In this document: positions 8,094 to 16,230 of the stretch, piece after piece
Numbering within the stretch: position 1 is the first letter of the stretch
Layout of the letters: every line of letters begins with the position of its first letter
Assembly (NCBI GenBank): GCA_963728995.1
Contig: CAVSMD010000002.1
Location: forward strand, 620,001-684,000
Length of the DNA stretch: 64,000 bases
Reading direction: 5' to 3'
Source: FEN-1219 sp963728995
Lineage (GTDB): Bacteria > Pseudomonadota > Gammaproteobacteria > Steroidobacterales > Rariloculaceae
The notes under the pieces: model-generated
What the model saw: the letters and a program-made list of their open reading frames with translations, nothing else
Told to the model about the DNA's origin: nothing
The model's database searches: none
Made by a program: the position numbers and the translations under genes

Positions 8094-9825
8094 TCAGGTC
8101 CTGATGCTGTAAAAGCGCGTGATGTCGAACCGGCCGGCATGGCGCGCGTGCGCGCCCATCGCGTTCAGCCGCACGCCGTCCTTGCTGCAGTGATAGCCGA
8201 TACCCACGTCGTGCATGGTGCGCATGTTGATCAGAATCGTGCCCAGCGTGCCGTTGCAGGCCTCCTCGAGCCAGTACGCCAAGTACAGGCCGTCGCGAAT
8301 CTTCACGTACGACGCCGGGCCGCTCCACTCCATGCCGCCCGCGCCGCTGTCGCCGAAGATGATCCACGACAGCGAGTGCGGCGTGGTGTACAGGTGCATC
8401 GACGTGAGGCCCGGCGAGTAGTTCCAGCTGACGGCGCGGCCGATGAGCTCGTCCGTGAAGCCGTGACGCCGGTACTTCGGCGGCGTGAGCCCGGCCATCT
8501 CGATCACGCCGAACCAGGTGTCGGCCTGCGCCTCGTTCGCAATGTACTTCGTGCCGATCGTGCCGTGAATGCACGTGGCGAGACCATGATCGAAGTCGGC
8601 CACGATCTTGTAGCAGTCGTGGTTCGGCGCGCCCGTCAGGAGATGGCCGAACATGATCACGCCGGGCGCGCTCTCCCACGCGTCGTACCGCTCCTCGTGC
8701 CAGGCCGCGTCGCCTTCATGTCGCCAGCGCAGCGTGTCGGCGGTCTTGAACTGGTAGTTCACCGCCACGGCGTGGTCGAAGCGCGCGGTGAGCTCCTTGC
8801 CCGCGAGGAAGTCGCTGCTCGGGAGCCGATTGCCGGCCATCGGGTTCGGGCCGGCGAACACCGAGGTCTCCGTCAGTGCCGCGACCTCGGGTTTCGTCAT
8901 GGTCCAATCGTTGCGCATCGGCCGGTACACGCGACGCGCACCTTTCTGCGCTGGTGCTGCCGCAGCGCCGGCGGGCGCCACCACCGGCGCGGGCTTGTCG
9001 CCGACGTCGTCGAGCTTCTCGAAGTGGGCGATCTGGCCGAGCCACTGGCCGCGGCCCGTGAACACGTAGTACTCGAGCGCGTCGTCCCGATCGAAGCCCA
9101 AGCGCACGCCGGCCTGCTCGATGCGATTCGCATCGAGGACGTACAGCGTCTGCACGCCCGAGAACTCGCATTCGACGCGCGAGTACACGTACAGATCGTC
9201 GTCGACCTTCACGTAGTCCGACGGCGCGCAGAACCCGAGCTCGCCACCGAGGCGCGTGAGCTCCACGAAGTTCGAGTAGATCGTCGACGGATAGAACTCG
9301 AGCGTCTCGACGCCCGTGTCCTGCCGCCAGTGGAAGCCCTTGCCCTCGACGCGGTTCGTCAGCGAGTGCCGCGCCTTCGGCGCCTGCTTGCCGGGCTCCG
9401 CCACGTAGCCGAAGTAAATCTCCCGCTGCACCTCGCGGTTGTCGACGAAGCCGCTGAACCACACCTCGAACACCGTCGCGAGCCCCGTGCCCTGATCGAC
9501 GACGACGTGATAGCCGCGCTGCGTTCCCGGCACGAGGTGCGTGAACAACGCCACGGCGCCGAGCGTCAGCGCTCGATAGCCGGCATCGACCGCCTTGCCG
9601 TCTCCCTCCGTGACCTTGAGTCGTTTGTCATTGGTGAACGTGTAGCGCAGCGTGGGCCCGTTGTCCGTCACGATCCGCAGCGTCTTGCCGGCCAACGCGT
9701 CGGAGGTAGGCGCCGCGCTCGTCGGGGCCCGTGACGGCCGCGAGCTTGGCGGCGATCTGCTGCTCCGTGAGCTTGGTAAAGGCGATGCGGTGCATCTGCT
9801 CTTGCGGATAAGGCGTGGTCTGCAC
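8094..9825 (-). CDS. MoaF-family lipocalin-like protein, frameshifted near N-terminus
   Basis: About 577 residues after joining two frames. The main frame (to 9695) contains repeated beta-rich MoaF domains; the first starts KTLRIVTDNGPTLRYTF and the last ends near MGAHARHAGRFDITRFYS. The N-terminal 40 residues lie in another frame opening at GTG 9825 behind GGGGGAG; the switch occurs at about 9702-9709. MoaF proteins are named from molybdenum-cofactor operons, but their biochemical role is unsettled and the fold resembles calycins. Here it neighbours a flavin monooxygenase and a DUF1080 protein rather than Moco genes, so a ligand-binding or catabolic role is more likely. Confidence 0.72.
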
Positions 9826-9931
9826 GAGAGCTCCCCCAGAAGTTTCGACCTGGGCCGTATGGTAACTCTCGGCTGGCGCGCCGCGCGATCCTAATGAGCA
9901 GCGGGGATCGTCGCGGCGCAGGCCCTGCCGG

Positions 9932-10744
9932 TCACGGCAACACTCGCACCCAGATGTTGCGAAAGCTGATCGGCGGGCTCGGATCGTTGTGCGCCTGGAG
10001 CTTGATCGGCGCATCGTCGTGCATCGAGTACTCGGGCGTGCCGATATATAACGTCTCGCCGCGCAGCACGAAGTCGTTCTGCACGAGGACGCCGTTGAAC
10101 AGCGCCGTGACGTGCGCAGGCGTTTGCAGCGCGCCGTCGGCGCGAAACGTCGGCGCCGTCCAGATCACGTCGTATGCCTGCCACTGACCGGGCTCGCGAC
10201 TCGGATTTGCGAGCGGGATCGACTGCTTGTAGACGCTGCCCGCCATGCCATTCACGTAGGTGACGTTCTGGTACGAATCGAGAATCTGCAGCTCGTAGCC
10301 GCGGTCGCCGCTGCCGGTCGAGGCCAGGAACAGCCCACTGTTGCCACGCGCCTGGCCCTCGCCGGTGACATTCGCCGGGACGCGCCATTCGAGGTGCAGC
10401 TGATAGTTGCGGAAGCGCCGGCGAGTCTCGATGTTGCCCGCCGCCTTGTTCACGATCAGTCGACCGTCCTCGACGGTCCAGCCGGCCGGCTTGCCGTCGC
10501 GCGTGTTGACCCACTCGTCGAGGTTGTCGCCGTCGAACAGCACGATGGCGTCGGAAGGCGGTGCGCCCATGGCGGCGGCCGGCGCGGGCGTCACGATGGG
10601 CGGCGCCGGCTGCCAGATCTCCGTGTCCTCGGGAGCCCCGGGACCGGGCGGGCCTTGCGCGGCGGCAACGCTCGCGCCGAGCGTCACCACCCACGCCGCA
10701 TACGGCAGCGGGCATCGGCCGATCGTGATCGCTCTCATTGTCAT
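9932..10744 (-). CDS. Exported DUF1080 (3-keto-disaccharide hydrolase-like) protein
   Basis: 270 residues from ATG 10744, which follows AGGAGG. A signal peptide (YAAWVVTLGASVAAAQ) leads into a proline-rich linker and a DUF1080 jelly-roll domain starting IVLFDGDNLDEWVN, with GWTVEDGRLIV, HLEWRVP and NSGLFLAS, all family hallmarks. Some family members cleave or bind 3-keto sugars and glycosides, while many are uncharacterised. Probably periplasmic. It lies between the HpaB-type monooxygenase and the MoaF-like gene on the same strand. A role in releasing an aromatic aglycone is possible but is inference. Confidence 0.8.
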   Translation of the reverse strand: MTMRAITIGRCPLPYAAWVVTLGASVAAAQGPPGPGAPEDTEIWQPAPPIVTPAPAAAMGAPPSDAIVLFDGDNLDEWVNTRDGKPAGWTVEDGRLIVNKAAGNIETRRRFRNYQLHLEWRVPANVTGEGQARGNSGLFLASTGSGDRGYELQILDSYQNVTYVNGMAGSVYKQSIPLANPSREPGQWQAYDVIWTAPTFRADGALQTPAHVTALFNGVLVQNDFVLRGETLYIGTPEYSMHDDAPIKLQAHNDPSPPISFRNIWVRVLP

Positions 10745-10947
10745 GCCCTCCTGCGTCGTGAGGTGCACCGACGCCGCGTTGCCGGCGCAAGCACCTCGAA
10801 CCGGACGCGCCCGCAATGACAACCACCCGTGTGCGCGATCATGCCGTGCCTCCCGCCCGCTCGGGCCGCCCCCCTCTTACGCTGTCTTGGCGCACCCGCG
10901 CTCGCCCCGCTCACGAGCCGCGAGACGCGGCACGCAAAGCGAAACGA

Positions 10948-12585
10948 TCAGCGCCGTTTTTTGCCGGTCTTGCGCTTCGCGGCTACCGCCTTCGGCTTGC
11001 GGGTTTTCTTGTGCACCGACAGATCGTCGGGGTTGATCAGGTCCGGCACCGTCCAGCCGTCCAGGTCGTACTCGGCCATGCACTGCTCGGCAAAGCCCTT
11101 GAACTTCGCCGCGTTGCCGCTGCCGATCGCGCCAAAGAGCGCGTAGCGGCGAATCTCCTCGGTGCTGCCGCTGTAGTTGATCTCATAGAGCTCGTGGCGC
11201 GCGCCGAACTCGGTGCCGATGCAGTCCCACAGCAATTTCATGAGCTTGATGCGTTGCTCGGCCGTATAGCCGTTACTGCCGCGCATGTAGCGATCGATGT
11301 ACGGGCGGATCGCGGGATTGCGGAAGTCGCGTGAGTGCGAGTTCAGGTAGATGAGTCCCGAAGCCACGGTCTGCTCGATGAGGTACTTGATCTTCGGGTA
11401 CGCGATCGTGGCCAGCACCTGGTACGCGCTGCCGGCATCCGTATTGGGCAGCAAGTAGGAGCCCTTCCATGGGCGGGGATCCCGCACCATGGCTTCCGTC
11501 AGCGACCAGAACATGTTGCGCCACGCGATCACTTCGCCGACGTTCGCCTGCACGCCGCGGAAATCCTTCGTGCCCGAGGCCTCGACGGCCTTCAGCAGCA
11601 GGCCGGCAATGAAATCGAGCTTCACGGCGAGACGCGTGCAGCCGTGCACGACGAAGCGCGGCAGGAATCCGGTGCGCGGGAAGAAGTTGTTCGCCTTCTC
11701 CACGTCGCCCCACACGAACACGTTCTCCCAGGGCACGAACACCTTGTCCATGATGAATACGGCGTCGTTCTCGTCGAGACGCGACGAGAGCGGTTGGTCG
11801 TACGGGCTCGACATCACGGCAGCCGTCATCTCGTACGAGGTGCGGCAGATGAACTTCACGCCCTTGGCGTTCGTCGGCACCATGAACACCAGCGCAAAGC
11901 TCTTGTCCTGCAGCGGAATCAACCCATGGTGGGCGATGAACGTGTAGTTCGTCAGCACCGAGCCCGTGGCCACGACTTTCGCGCCCGAGACGATGAGCCC
12001 ACCGTCGGTCTCCTTCTCGACGTGCACGCATACGTCGGCCACCTTGTCCGGCGGCTTGTCCCGATCCACGGGCGGGTGAATGATCGCGTGATTCACGAAC
12101 GGCACACGCTCCTGGGAGTACGTGTACCAGCGCTTCGCGTTCGCCTCGAACGGCGCGTAGAACTCCGCGTTGCCGCCGAGCGTGGCGAGGAACGCGGCCT
12201 TGTAGTCGGGGGCGCGGCCCATCCAGCCGTACGAGATGCGCTGCCATTCTGCAATCGCGTCACGGCCGGCGATCGACTCCTCCACCGTCTTCGGCGCGCG
12301 GAAGAAAGCGTGCGTCTTGCCGCGGCTCTTGCCCTCGACGTCGGTCGGCAGCAGCAGCTTGTCCTTGCGCGCGGGATCGTGCAGCGCATCGAACAGCCGC
12401 GCCGTCATGCGCGCCGTATTGCGAAACGCGGGATGTGCGGTGACGTCGTCGACGCGGTCGCCGTAGATGTACACCTCGCGCCCGTCGCGCAGCGATTCGA
12501 GATACTCCTTGCCGTTCTGCGGCCGGTCGTGGCGCACGGAGCCGGTGTCTTCCGGCGATTGCACAGCAGCGCGCTTAGCGCCCAT
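10948..12585 (-). CDS. HpaB-family FADH2-dependent aromatic hydroxylase, basic C-terminal tail
   Basis: 545 residues starting at ATG 12585 with GGAG six bases upstream. The family is the two-component 4-hydroxyphenylacetate 3-monooxygenase large subunit. Recognisable segments are GKEYLESLRDGREVYIYGD at the N-terminus, the central flavin region (PPVDRDKP, then GAKVVATGSVLTNY) and EINYSGSTEEIRRYALFGA near the end. The acyl-CoA dehydrogenase-like fold uses FADH2 supplied by a separate reductase, which I do not see adjacent. The last ~20 residues are Lys/Arg-rich (KKTRKPKAVAAKRKTGKKRR), unusual for the family. Its start overlaps the upstream MBL gene by 11 bases. Substrate unknown; likely a phenolic. 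Confidence 0.88.
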   Translation of the reverse strand: MGAKRAAVQSPEDTGSVRHDRPQNGKEYLESLRDGREVYIYGDRVDDVTAHPAFRNTARMTARLFDALHDPARKDKLLLPTDVEGKSRGKTHAFFRAPKTVEESIAGRDAIAEWQRISYGWMGRAPDYKAAFLATLGGNAEFYAPFEANAKRWYTYSQERVPFVNHAIIHPPVDRDKPPDKVADVCVHVEKETDGGLIVSGAKVVATGSVLTNYTFIAHHGLIPLQDKSFALVFMVPTNAKGVKFICRTSYEMTAAVMSSPYDQPLSSRLDENDAVFIMDKVFVPWENVFVWGDVEKANNFFPRTGFLPRFVVHGCTRLAVKLDFIAGLLLKAVEASGTKDFRGVQANVGEVIAWRNMFWSLTEAMVRDPRPWKGSYLLPNTDAGSAYQVLATIAYPKIKYLIEQTVASGLIYLNSHSRDFRNPAIRPYIDRYMRGSNGYTAEQRIKLMKLLWDCIGTEFGARHELYEINYSGSTEEIRRYALFGAIGSGNAAKFKGFAEQCMAEYDLDGWTVPDLINPDDLSVHKKTRKPKAVAAKRKTGKKRR

Positions 12586-13588
12586 TCTTTTTCTCCATCA
12601 GGTTTCGATAGACCGCTTCGACGAACTGCGTCGTCGTCCAAAAACCGGTCGTGGCACCGTAGCGCCCATCATAGTCGCGCGTGGGCTGCGCGGCCCGCAC
12701 TTGCTCGAGCGTCATGCCCATCTCGATCATGCTCTTCACGCGATCGCGAATGATCGTGAGCATGTCGCGGTACTCCACGACGTCGGCCTCGTCGGCCAGG
12801 CGTCCATGGCCGGGGATCACCATCGTGCCGCCTTCCTGCTTTTCGGCCGGCACCGTCAGGTCGATGATGTAGTTCAGCGAGTCGATCACGCCTTCGATGC
12901 TGCCGCCGTCCTCGGCTCGGAGCACGGGGTAGCCCGTGGTCGTGAACACGTCGCCCGTGGCGATCACGTCGGAGCGGCGGAAGAACACGATGCTGTCGCT
13001 GTCCGTGTGCGCCTTCGGCCGATAGATGATCTGCACGGCCTCGCCGTTGAAGTAGAGATCCTTGTGCCCGTCGATGAACGTGTCGGTGGGCCACGCGGCA
13101 AACGGCGGCTGCGGCATCGCGGCCACCATTCGCACCAGCACGTTCTCCTGCGCGATCACCGCAGCGCCCTGGCTTGCATCGCCGATCGTGCCCGAGACGT
13201 TGCCGCCCGCGATCGTGCTGCCTGCGGCCGCGATCACGGCGTTGCCGCCGACGTGATCCGGATGGATGTGCGTGTTGACGACGTAGCGAATCGGCGCGGA
13301 CGAGAGCTTGCGCAGCGCCGCGAGCAACGCCTCGCCGCCCTCCGCGAGCTTCGTGTCGACGACCAGCAGGCCCTCGGGCCCCACTTGCACGGTGGTATTG
13401 CCGCCGGCCCCCACGAGCATGTAGACGTTGTCGCGCACGGGCCAAACTTCGATCGTCGGCGCAGCCGGAGCAGGAGCCGGCGCCCGCGCGCCGCGACCCG
13501 GCGCCTGCGCCTGCGCCTGCGCGTGCGCGGTCGCACCGAGCGCCAGCAGCCACGCCGCAAGCGCGCGACGGATCACAGCGGCCGGCAT
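12575..13588 (-). CDS. Exported MBL-fold metallohydrolase
   Basis: 337 residues with a signal peptide (MPAAVIRRALAAWLLALG) and an Ala/Pro-rich linker. The zinc motif HIHPDHVGG, the downstream IPGHGRL and the TGDVFTT segment show a class of periplasmic beta-lactamase-fold hydrolases related to quinoprotein-relay enzymes. ATG 13588 was chosen; ATG 13603 is in frame and would also give an acceptable start. It overlaps the preceding gene by 16 bases and the HpaB-type gene by 11, so the three are probably translated from one message. Likely a hydrolase (ester or lactone) in a catabolic route; its substrate is not predictable. Confidence 0.85.
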   Translation of the reverse strand: MPAAVIRRALAAWLLALGATAHAQAQAQAPGRGARAPAPAPAAPTIEVWPVRDNVYMLVGAGGNTTVQVGPEGLLVVDTKLAEGGEALLAALRKLSSAPIRYVVNTHIHPDHVGGNAVIAAAGSTIAGGNVSGTIGDASQGAAVIAQENVLVRMVAAMPQPPFAAWPTDTFIDGHKDLYFNGEAVQIIYRPKAHTDSDSIVFFRRSDVIATGDVFTTTGYPVLRAEDGGSIEGVIDSLNYIIDLTVPAEKQEGGTMVIPGHGRLADEADVVEYRDMLTIIRDRVKSMIEMGMTLEQVRAAQPTRDYDGRYGATTGFWTTTQFVEAVYRNLMEKKNGR

Positions 13589-14328
13589 GGCTTTGGCTTC
13601 CATTTGGACCGATCCGTCTCGCGACGGAAGTGCGAGCTCGTGATGAAACGGCCGTTCAGGTACTGCGGGTCTTCGACGATCGTGGTCACGACGAGCCAAT
13701 CGTCGCCGTTCGGCGCCGCGAACCGGTCGTAATACTCCGTGAGCTTCGTGTCCGCGCTGTACGGCACGCCGTTTTTCCGCAGCCAGCCCGGCAGCAGCCG
13801 CGTGGTCAGGACCTGCAGCGAGCCGCCCGGCGGCTGCGGCCCGCCGCGCGCGCCCGCGGGTCGCAGCGTGTGCTGCCAGGTTGCGACGGAGCGGCCTTGC
13901 AGCGACGGCGCGCCGCCGTCGCCCTGCGGCGCGAACTCGAAACGCCGCAGCTGCTCGCCGGCATCGGTGCGCACGGTCAGCGCGTCGTCGCCGTCCCACG
14001 CGATTCGCAGCCGCGTCGGCATCCGCATGAGCCCGGCGGCGCCGTAGGCGCGACACGATCCGTCCTCGCTCGGATCCCATCGATCGGCCACGGCCCGCCC
14101 GGCGGCGTTCAGCGGCTGCACGCTCGTGTAGTCGCCTTTCGGCGGCGTGACCATGCGCCAGCGCCAGTCCTCGTTGACGATGCTGACCCACTGGCCCGTG
14201 AGATCGATGGCGGCCGACTCGCGCGGGCTCCTCGGCGGCTCGGGCGGGCCGCCACGCGGTTGCGCGGCCGCGAAGGCCGCGAGACTGCACGCGAGCGCGG
14301 CGGCACACAGCGAGCGCACCACGCTCAT
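13573..14328 (-). CDS. Exported lipocalin-like protein, partner family of DUF6152
   Basis: 251 residues with a signal peptide (MSVVRSLCAAALACSLAAFA). The mature protein is beta-rich; it contains IDLTGQWVSIVNEDWRWR and ends with a strand series including LLPGWLRKNGVPY and TKLTEYYDRF. It resembles the G-x-W-x-GD-x-LVV proteins that pair with DUF6152 elsewhere in this window, but the GD-LVV signature itself is degenerate here. No catalytic motif is evident. The ATG overlaps the stop of the upstream homologue (ATGA), so it appears to be a tandem duplicate in one operon. Confidence 0.65.
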   Translation of the reverse strand: MSVVRSLCAAALACSLAAFAAAQPRGGPPEPPRSPRESAAIDLTGQWVSIVNEDWRWRMVTPPKGDYTSVQPLNAAGRAVADRWDPSEDGSCRAYGAAGLMRMPTRLRIAWDGDDALTVRTDAGEQLRRFEFAPQGDGGAPSLQGRSVATWQHTLRPAGARGGPQPPGGSLQVLTTRLLPGWLRKNGVPYSADTKLTEYYDRFAAPNGDDWLVVTTIVEDPQYLNGRFITSSHFRRETDRSKWKPKPCRPL

Positions 14329-15165
14329 CGCAGCTGCTCCATGAACTCGGGCAGCGCCGTCGCCGCGCCGCCGCGCGTGGCCTCGACGGGCAGATGGTGC
14401 TCGGTGGCGAACTCCGTCAGGAACGGGTTCTTGCCCGGCAAATAATGCGGAACGTAGCCGGCCGGGCGCACGATCTCGACCACGGGCTCGCACGGATAAG
14501 GCGTCATCGTGCCGTTCGGCGACAACAGGAAGCCGTTCGTCTTGACGAGCGGCTCCGTCAGATAGACCGGGTCCTCGATGATCATCACGTGCGTCAGGAC
14601 GTCGCCGTGCCGATAGAAGCGGTCCGTCATCGTCGCGCGGTCGCGTGAGCGGCAAGCCGTTGCGACGCATCCACCCCGCTTTCAGATGCGTCGTGGAGAC
14701 GACGAGCACGTCGCCTTCATAGTGGCCGGTCGAAAACCCCTGCCACGTATGCTGCGCGTACTCGGGCGGATGCGGCACGGCCATCCATCCAGATCTCGCG
14801 ATGCTGCGCCCTGCCACTGGATGTAGGTGTGGATCTTGACGAGCTCTTCCGTGCGCGGGTCGCGCTCTTCCCAGATCCGCAGCGTGCCGACGCCGCGAAA
14901 GCCATACGTGGACGGATGCGGTTTGCACTGATGCTCGGGCAACGACAGCAACGACGCGTCCCAGCTCTCGGCGCGCCACCGCGCCGCATCGCTGATCGGC
15001 AAACCGAGATAGTCGCCGATCGACGGGCCCGGGATTCGCTCCTCGACGTCCTCGTGGAAGATCGGGTCCCAGTAACCGACGAGGTTCAGCTGCGCGCGCG
15101 GCGCCGACCGACATGAGCAGGCCGAAAACGAGCGCGGCCGCCGTTGAAACCCGTCGCAGTGTCAC
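14325..15165 (-). pseudogene. Exported lipocalin-like protein, four frame breaks
   Basis: A homologue of the downstream gene. It opens at GTG 15165 behind GGGGGAGA with a signal peptide (VSTAAALVFGLLMSVGAARA). Joined across frames it reads QLNLVGYWDPIFHEDVEE, then SYDAARW-like sequence ending TYIQWQ, REIWMDGR, PHPPEYAQHTWQGF, STGHYEGDVLVVSTTHLKAG and finally MTDRFYRHGDVLTHVMII. The frame changes fall at about 15091-15100 (a GC dinucleotide run), 14808-14815, 14778 and 14645. The motif GHYEGDVLVV matches the GD-LVV family. Four breaks in 840 bases is the worst case in the window: either a true pseudogene or a badly assembled stretch. The C-terminal 101 residues could be translated alone from ATG 14630. 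Confidence 0.65.
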
Positions 15166-15284
15166 TCTCTCCCCCGTCCGTTGGCCGCCGGCGCCGCGGC
15201 TCGCGTGCAACTCGTATGGTCGCTTGCCGCGAGCATAACCGACTCCGCGTTCGGAAAAAAACGCACCGTTGGGGCCGGCTGCAC

Positions 15285-16177
15285 TCAGCGCCCGATGGAC
15301 CGGAGCACCGCGGCGATCGCGTCCGTGCCCTGGGCGGGCGCCATCACGTGGGCGCCCGCGACTCCGGGGATCGCTTGCAGACCTTCGATCAGCTCCGCAC
15401 ACACCTGCCGCCCTTCGGCGGCCTGATCGCTTGCGGCCTCGAGACGTGCGATGATCGGCTCCGGCACGTTCACGCCGAAAAGATTCTCGTTCATCCAGCG
15501 CGCCGACTTCGCCGAGCGAATCGGGCCGACGCCGATGATCACGGCGAGCTTGTCGAGAATGCCATCCTTGCGCAGCTGGTCGATGTAGGCGCGCACGACA
15601 TCGAGATCGAAACCGAACTGCGTCTGCGCGAAATCCGCGCCCGCCTCGATCTTCTTCTGCATGCCGATCGGCGACCATTTCGCGTCGGGGCGTCGCGGCA
15701 CGTCGGCGGCGCCGATGAAAAATTGCGGCGGCGAATCGATCTTGCGCTCCGACGGCAACATGCCCTTGTCGCGCATGTCGCGCGCGAGCGCCATCAGCTC
15801 GATCGACTCGAAGTCGAACACGGGCTTCGCCGTGGGCTGGTCGCCGCCCTTCGGGTCGTCGCCCTTCAGGATCAGCAGGTTCTCCACGCCCTGCGCGGCT
15901 GCGCCGATCAGGTCGCCTGCGAGCGCTATGCGGTTGCGATCGCGGCAGGTGACCTGCAGGATCGGCTCGTATCCGCCGGCCACCAGGAGCGCGGCGGCCG
16001 CGAAGCTACTCATCGAAGTCTTGCCGGCCGCAGCGTCGGTGAGATTGATCGCGTCCACCTTGCCCGCGAGCTGCTCGCCTCGTGCAGCAGCTTCGCGCTC
16101 GCGGCGGATAGCGGCGGCACGATCTCCGCCGTGATCACGAATTCGCCCGCGCGGATCTTGTTCTTCAGGTTCGACAT
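15285..16177 (-). CDS. Methylenetetrahydrofolate reductase-like protein (MetF family), one frameshift
   Basis: About 297 residues, normal for the family. ATG 16177 follows a GAGGGAGCAG site. The first frame gives KIRAGEFVITAEIVPPLS, the conserved MetF N-terminus; after a break at about 16077-16085 the second gives VDAINLTDAAAGKTSMSS, VENLLILKGDDPKGG and KIEAGADFAQTQFGFDLD, which line the folate and flavin barrel. The enzyme reduces 5,10-methylene-THF. In an aromatic-catabolic neighbourhood a MetF copy may recycle folate loaded with methyl groups from O-demethylation, as in lignin-degrading sphingomonads; no LigM-like demethylase is seen here, so that is only a hypothesis. Confidence 0.8.
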
Positions 16178-16230
16178 GCTCTGCTCCCTCGATCCTACGC
16201 AGATTCTACGCAATGCGGCGACGGATCGCC

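Noticed and set aside
8070..9734. Plus-strand ORF of 554 codons opposite the MoaF-like gene
   Set aside because: No recognisable motifs; the minus strand has a family match over the same span.
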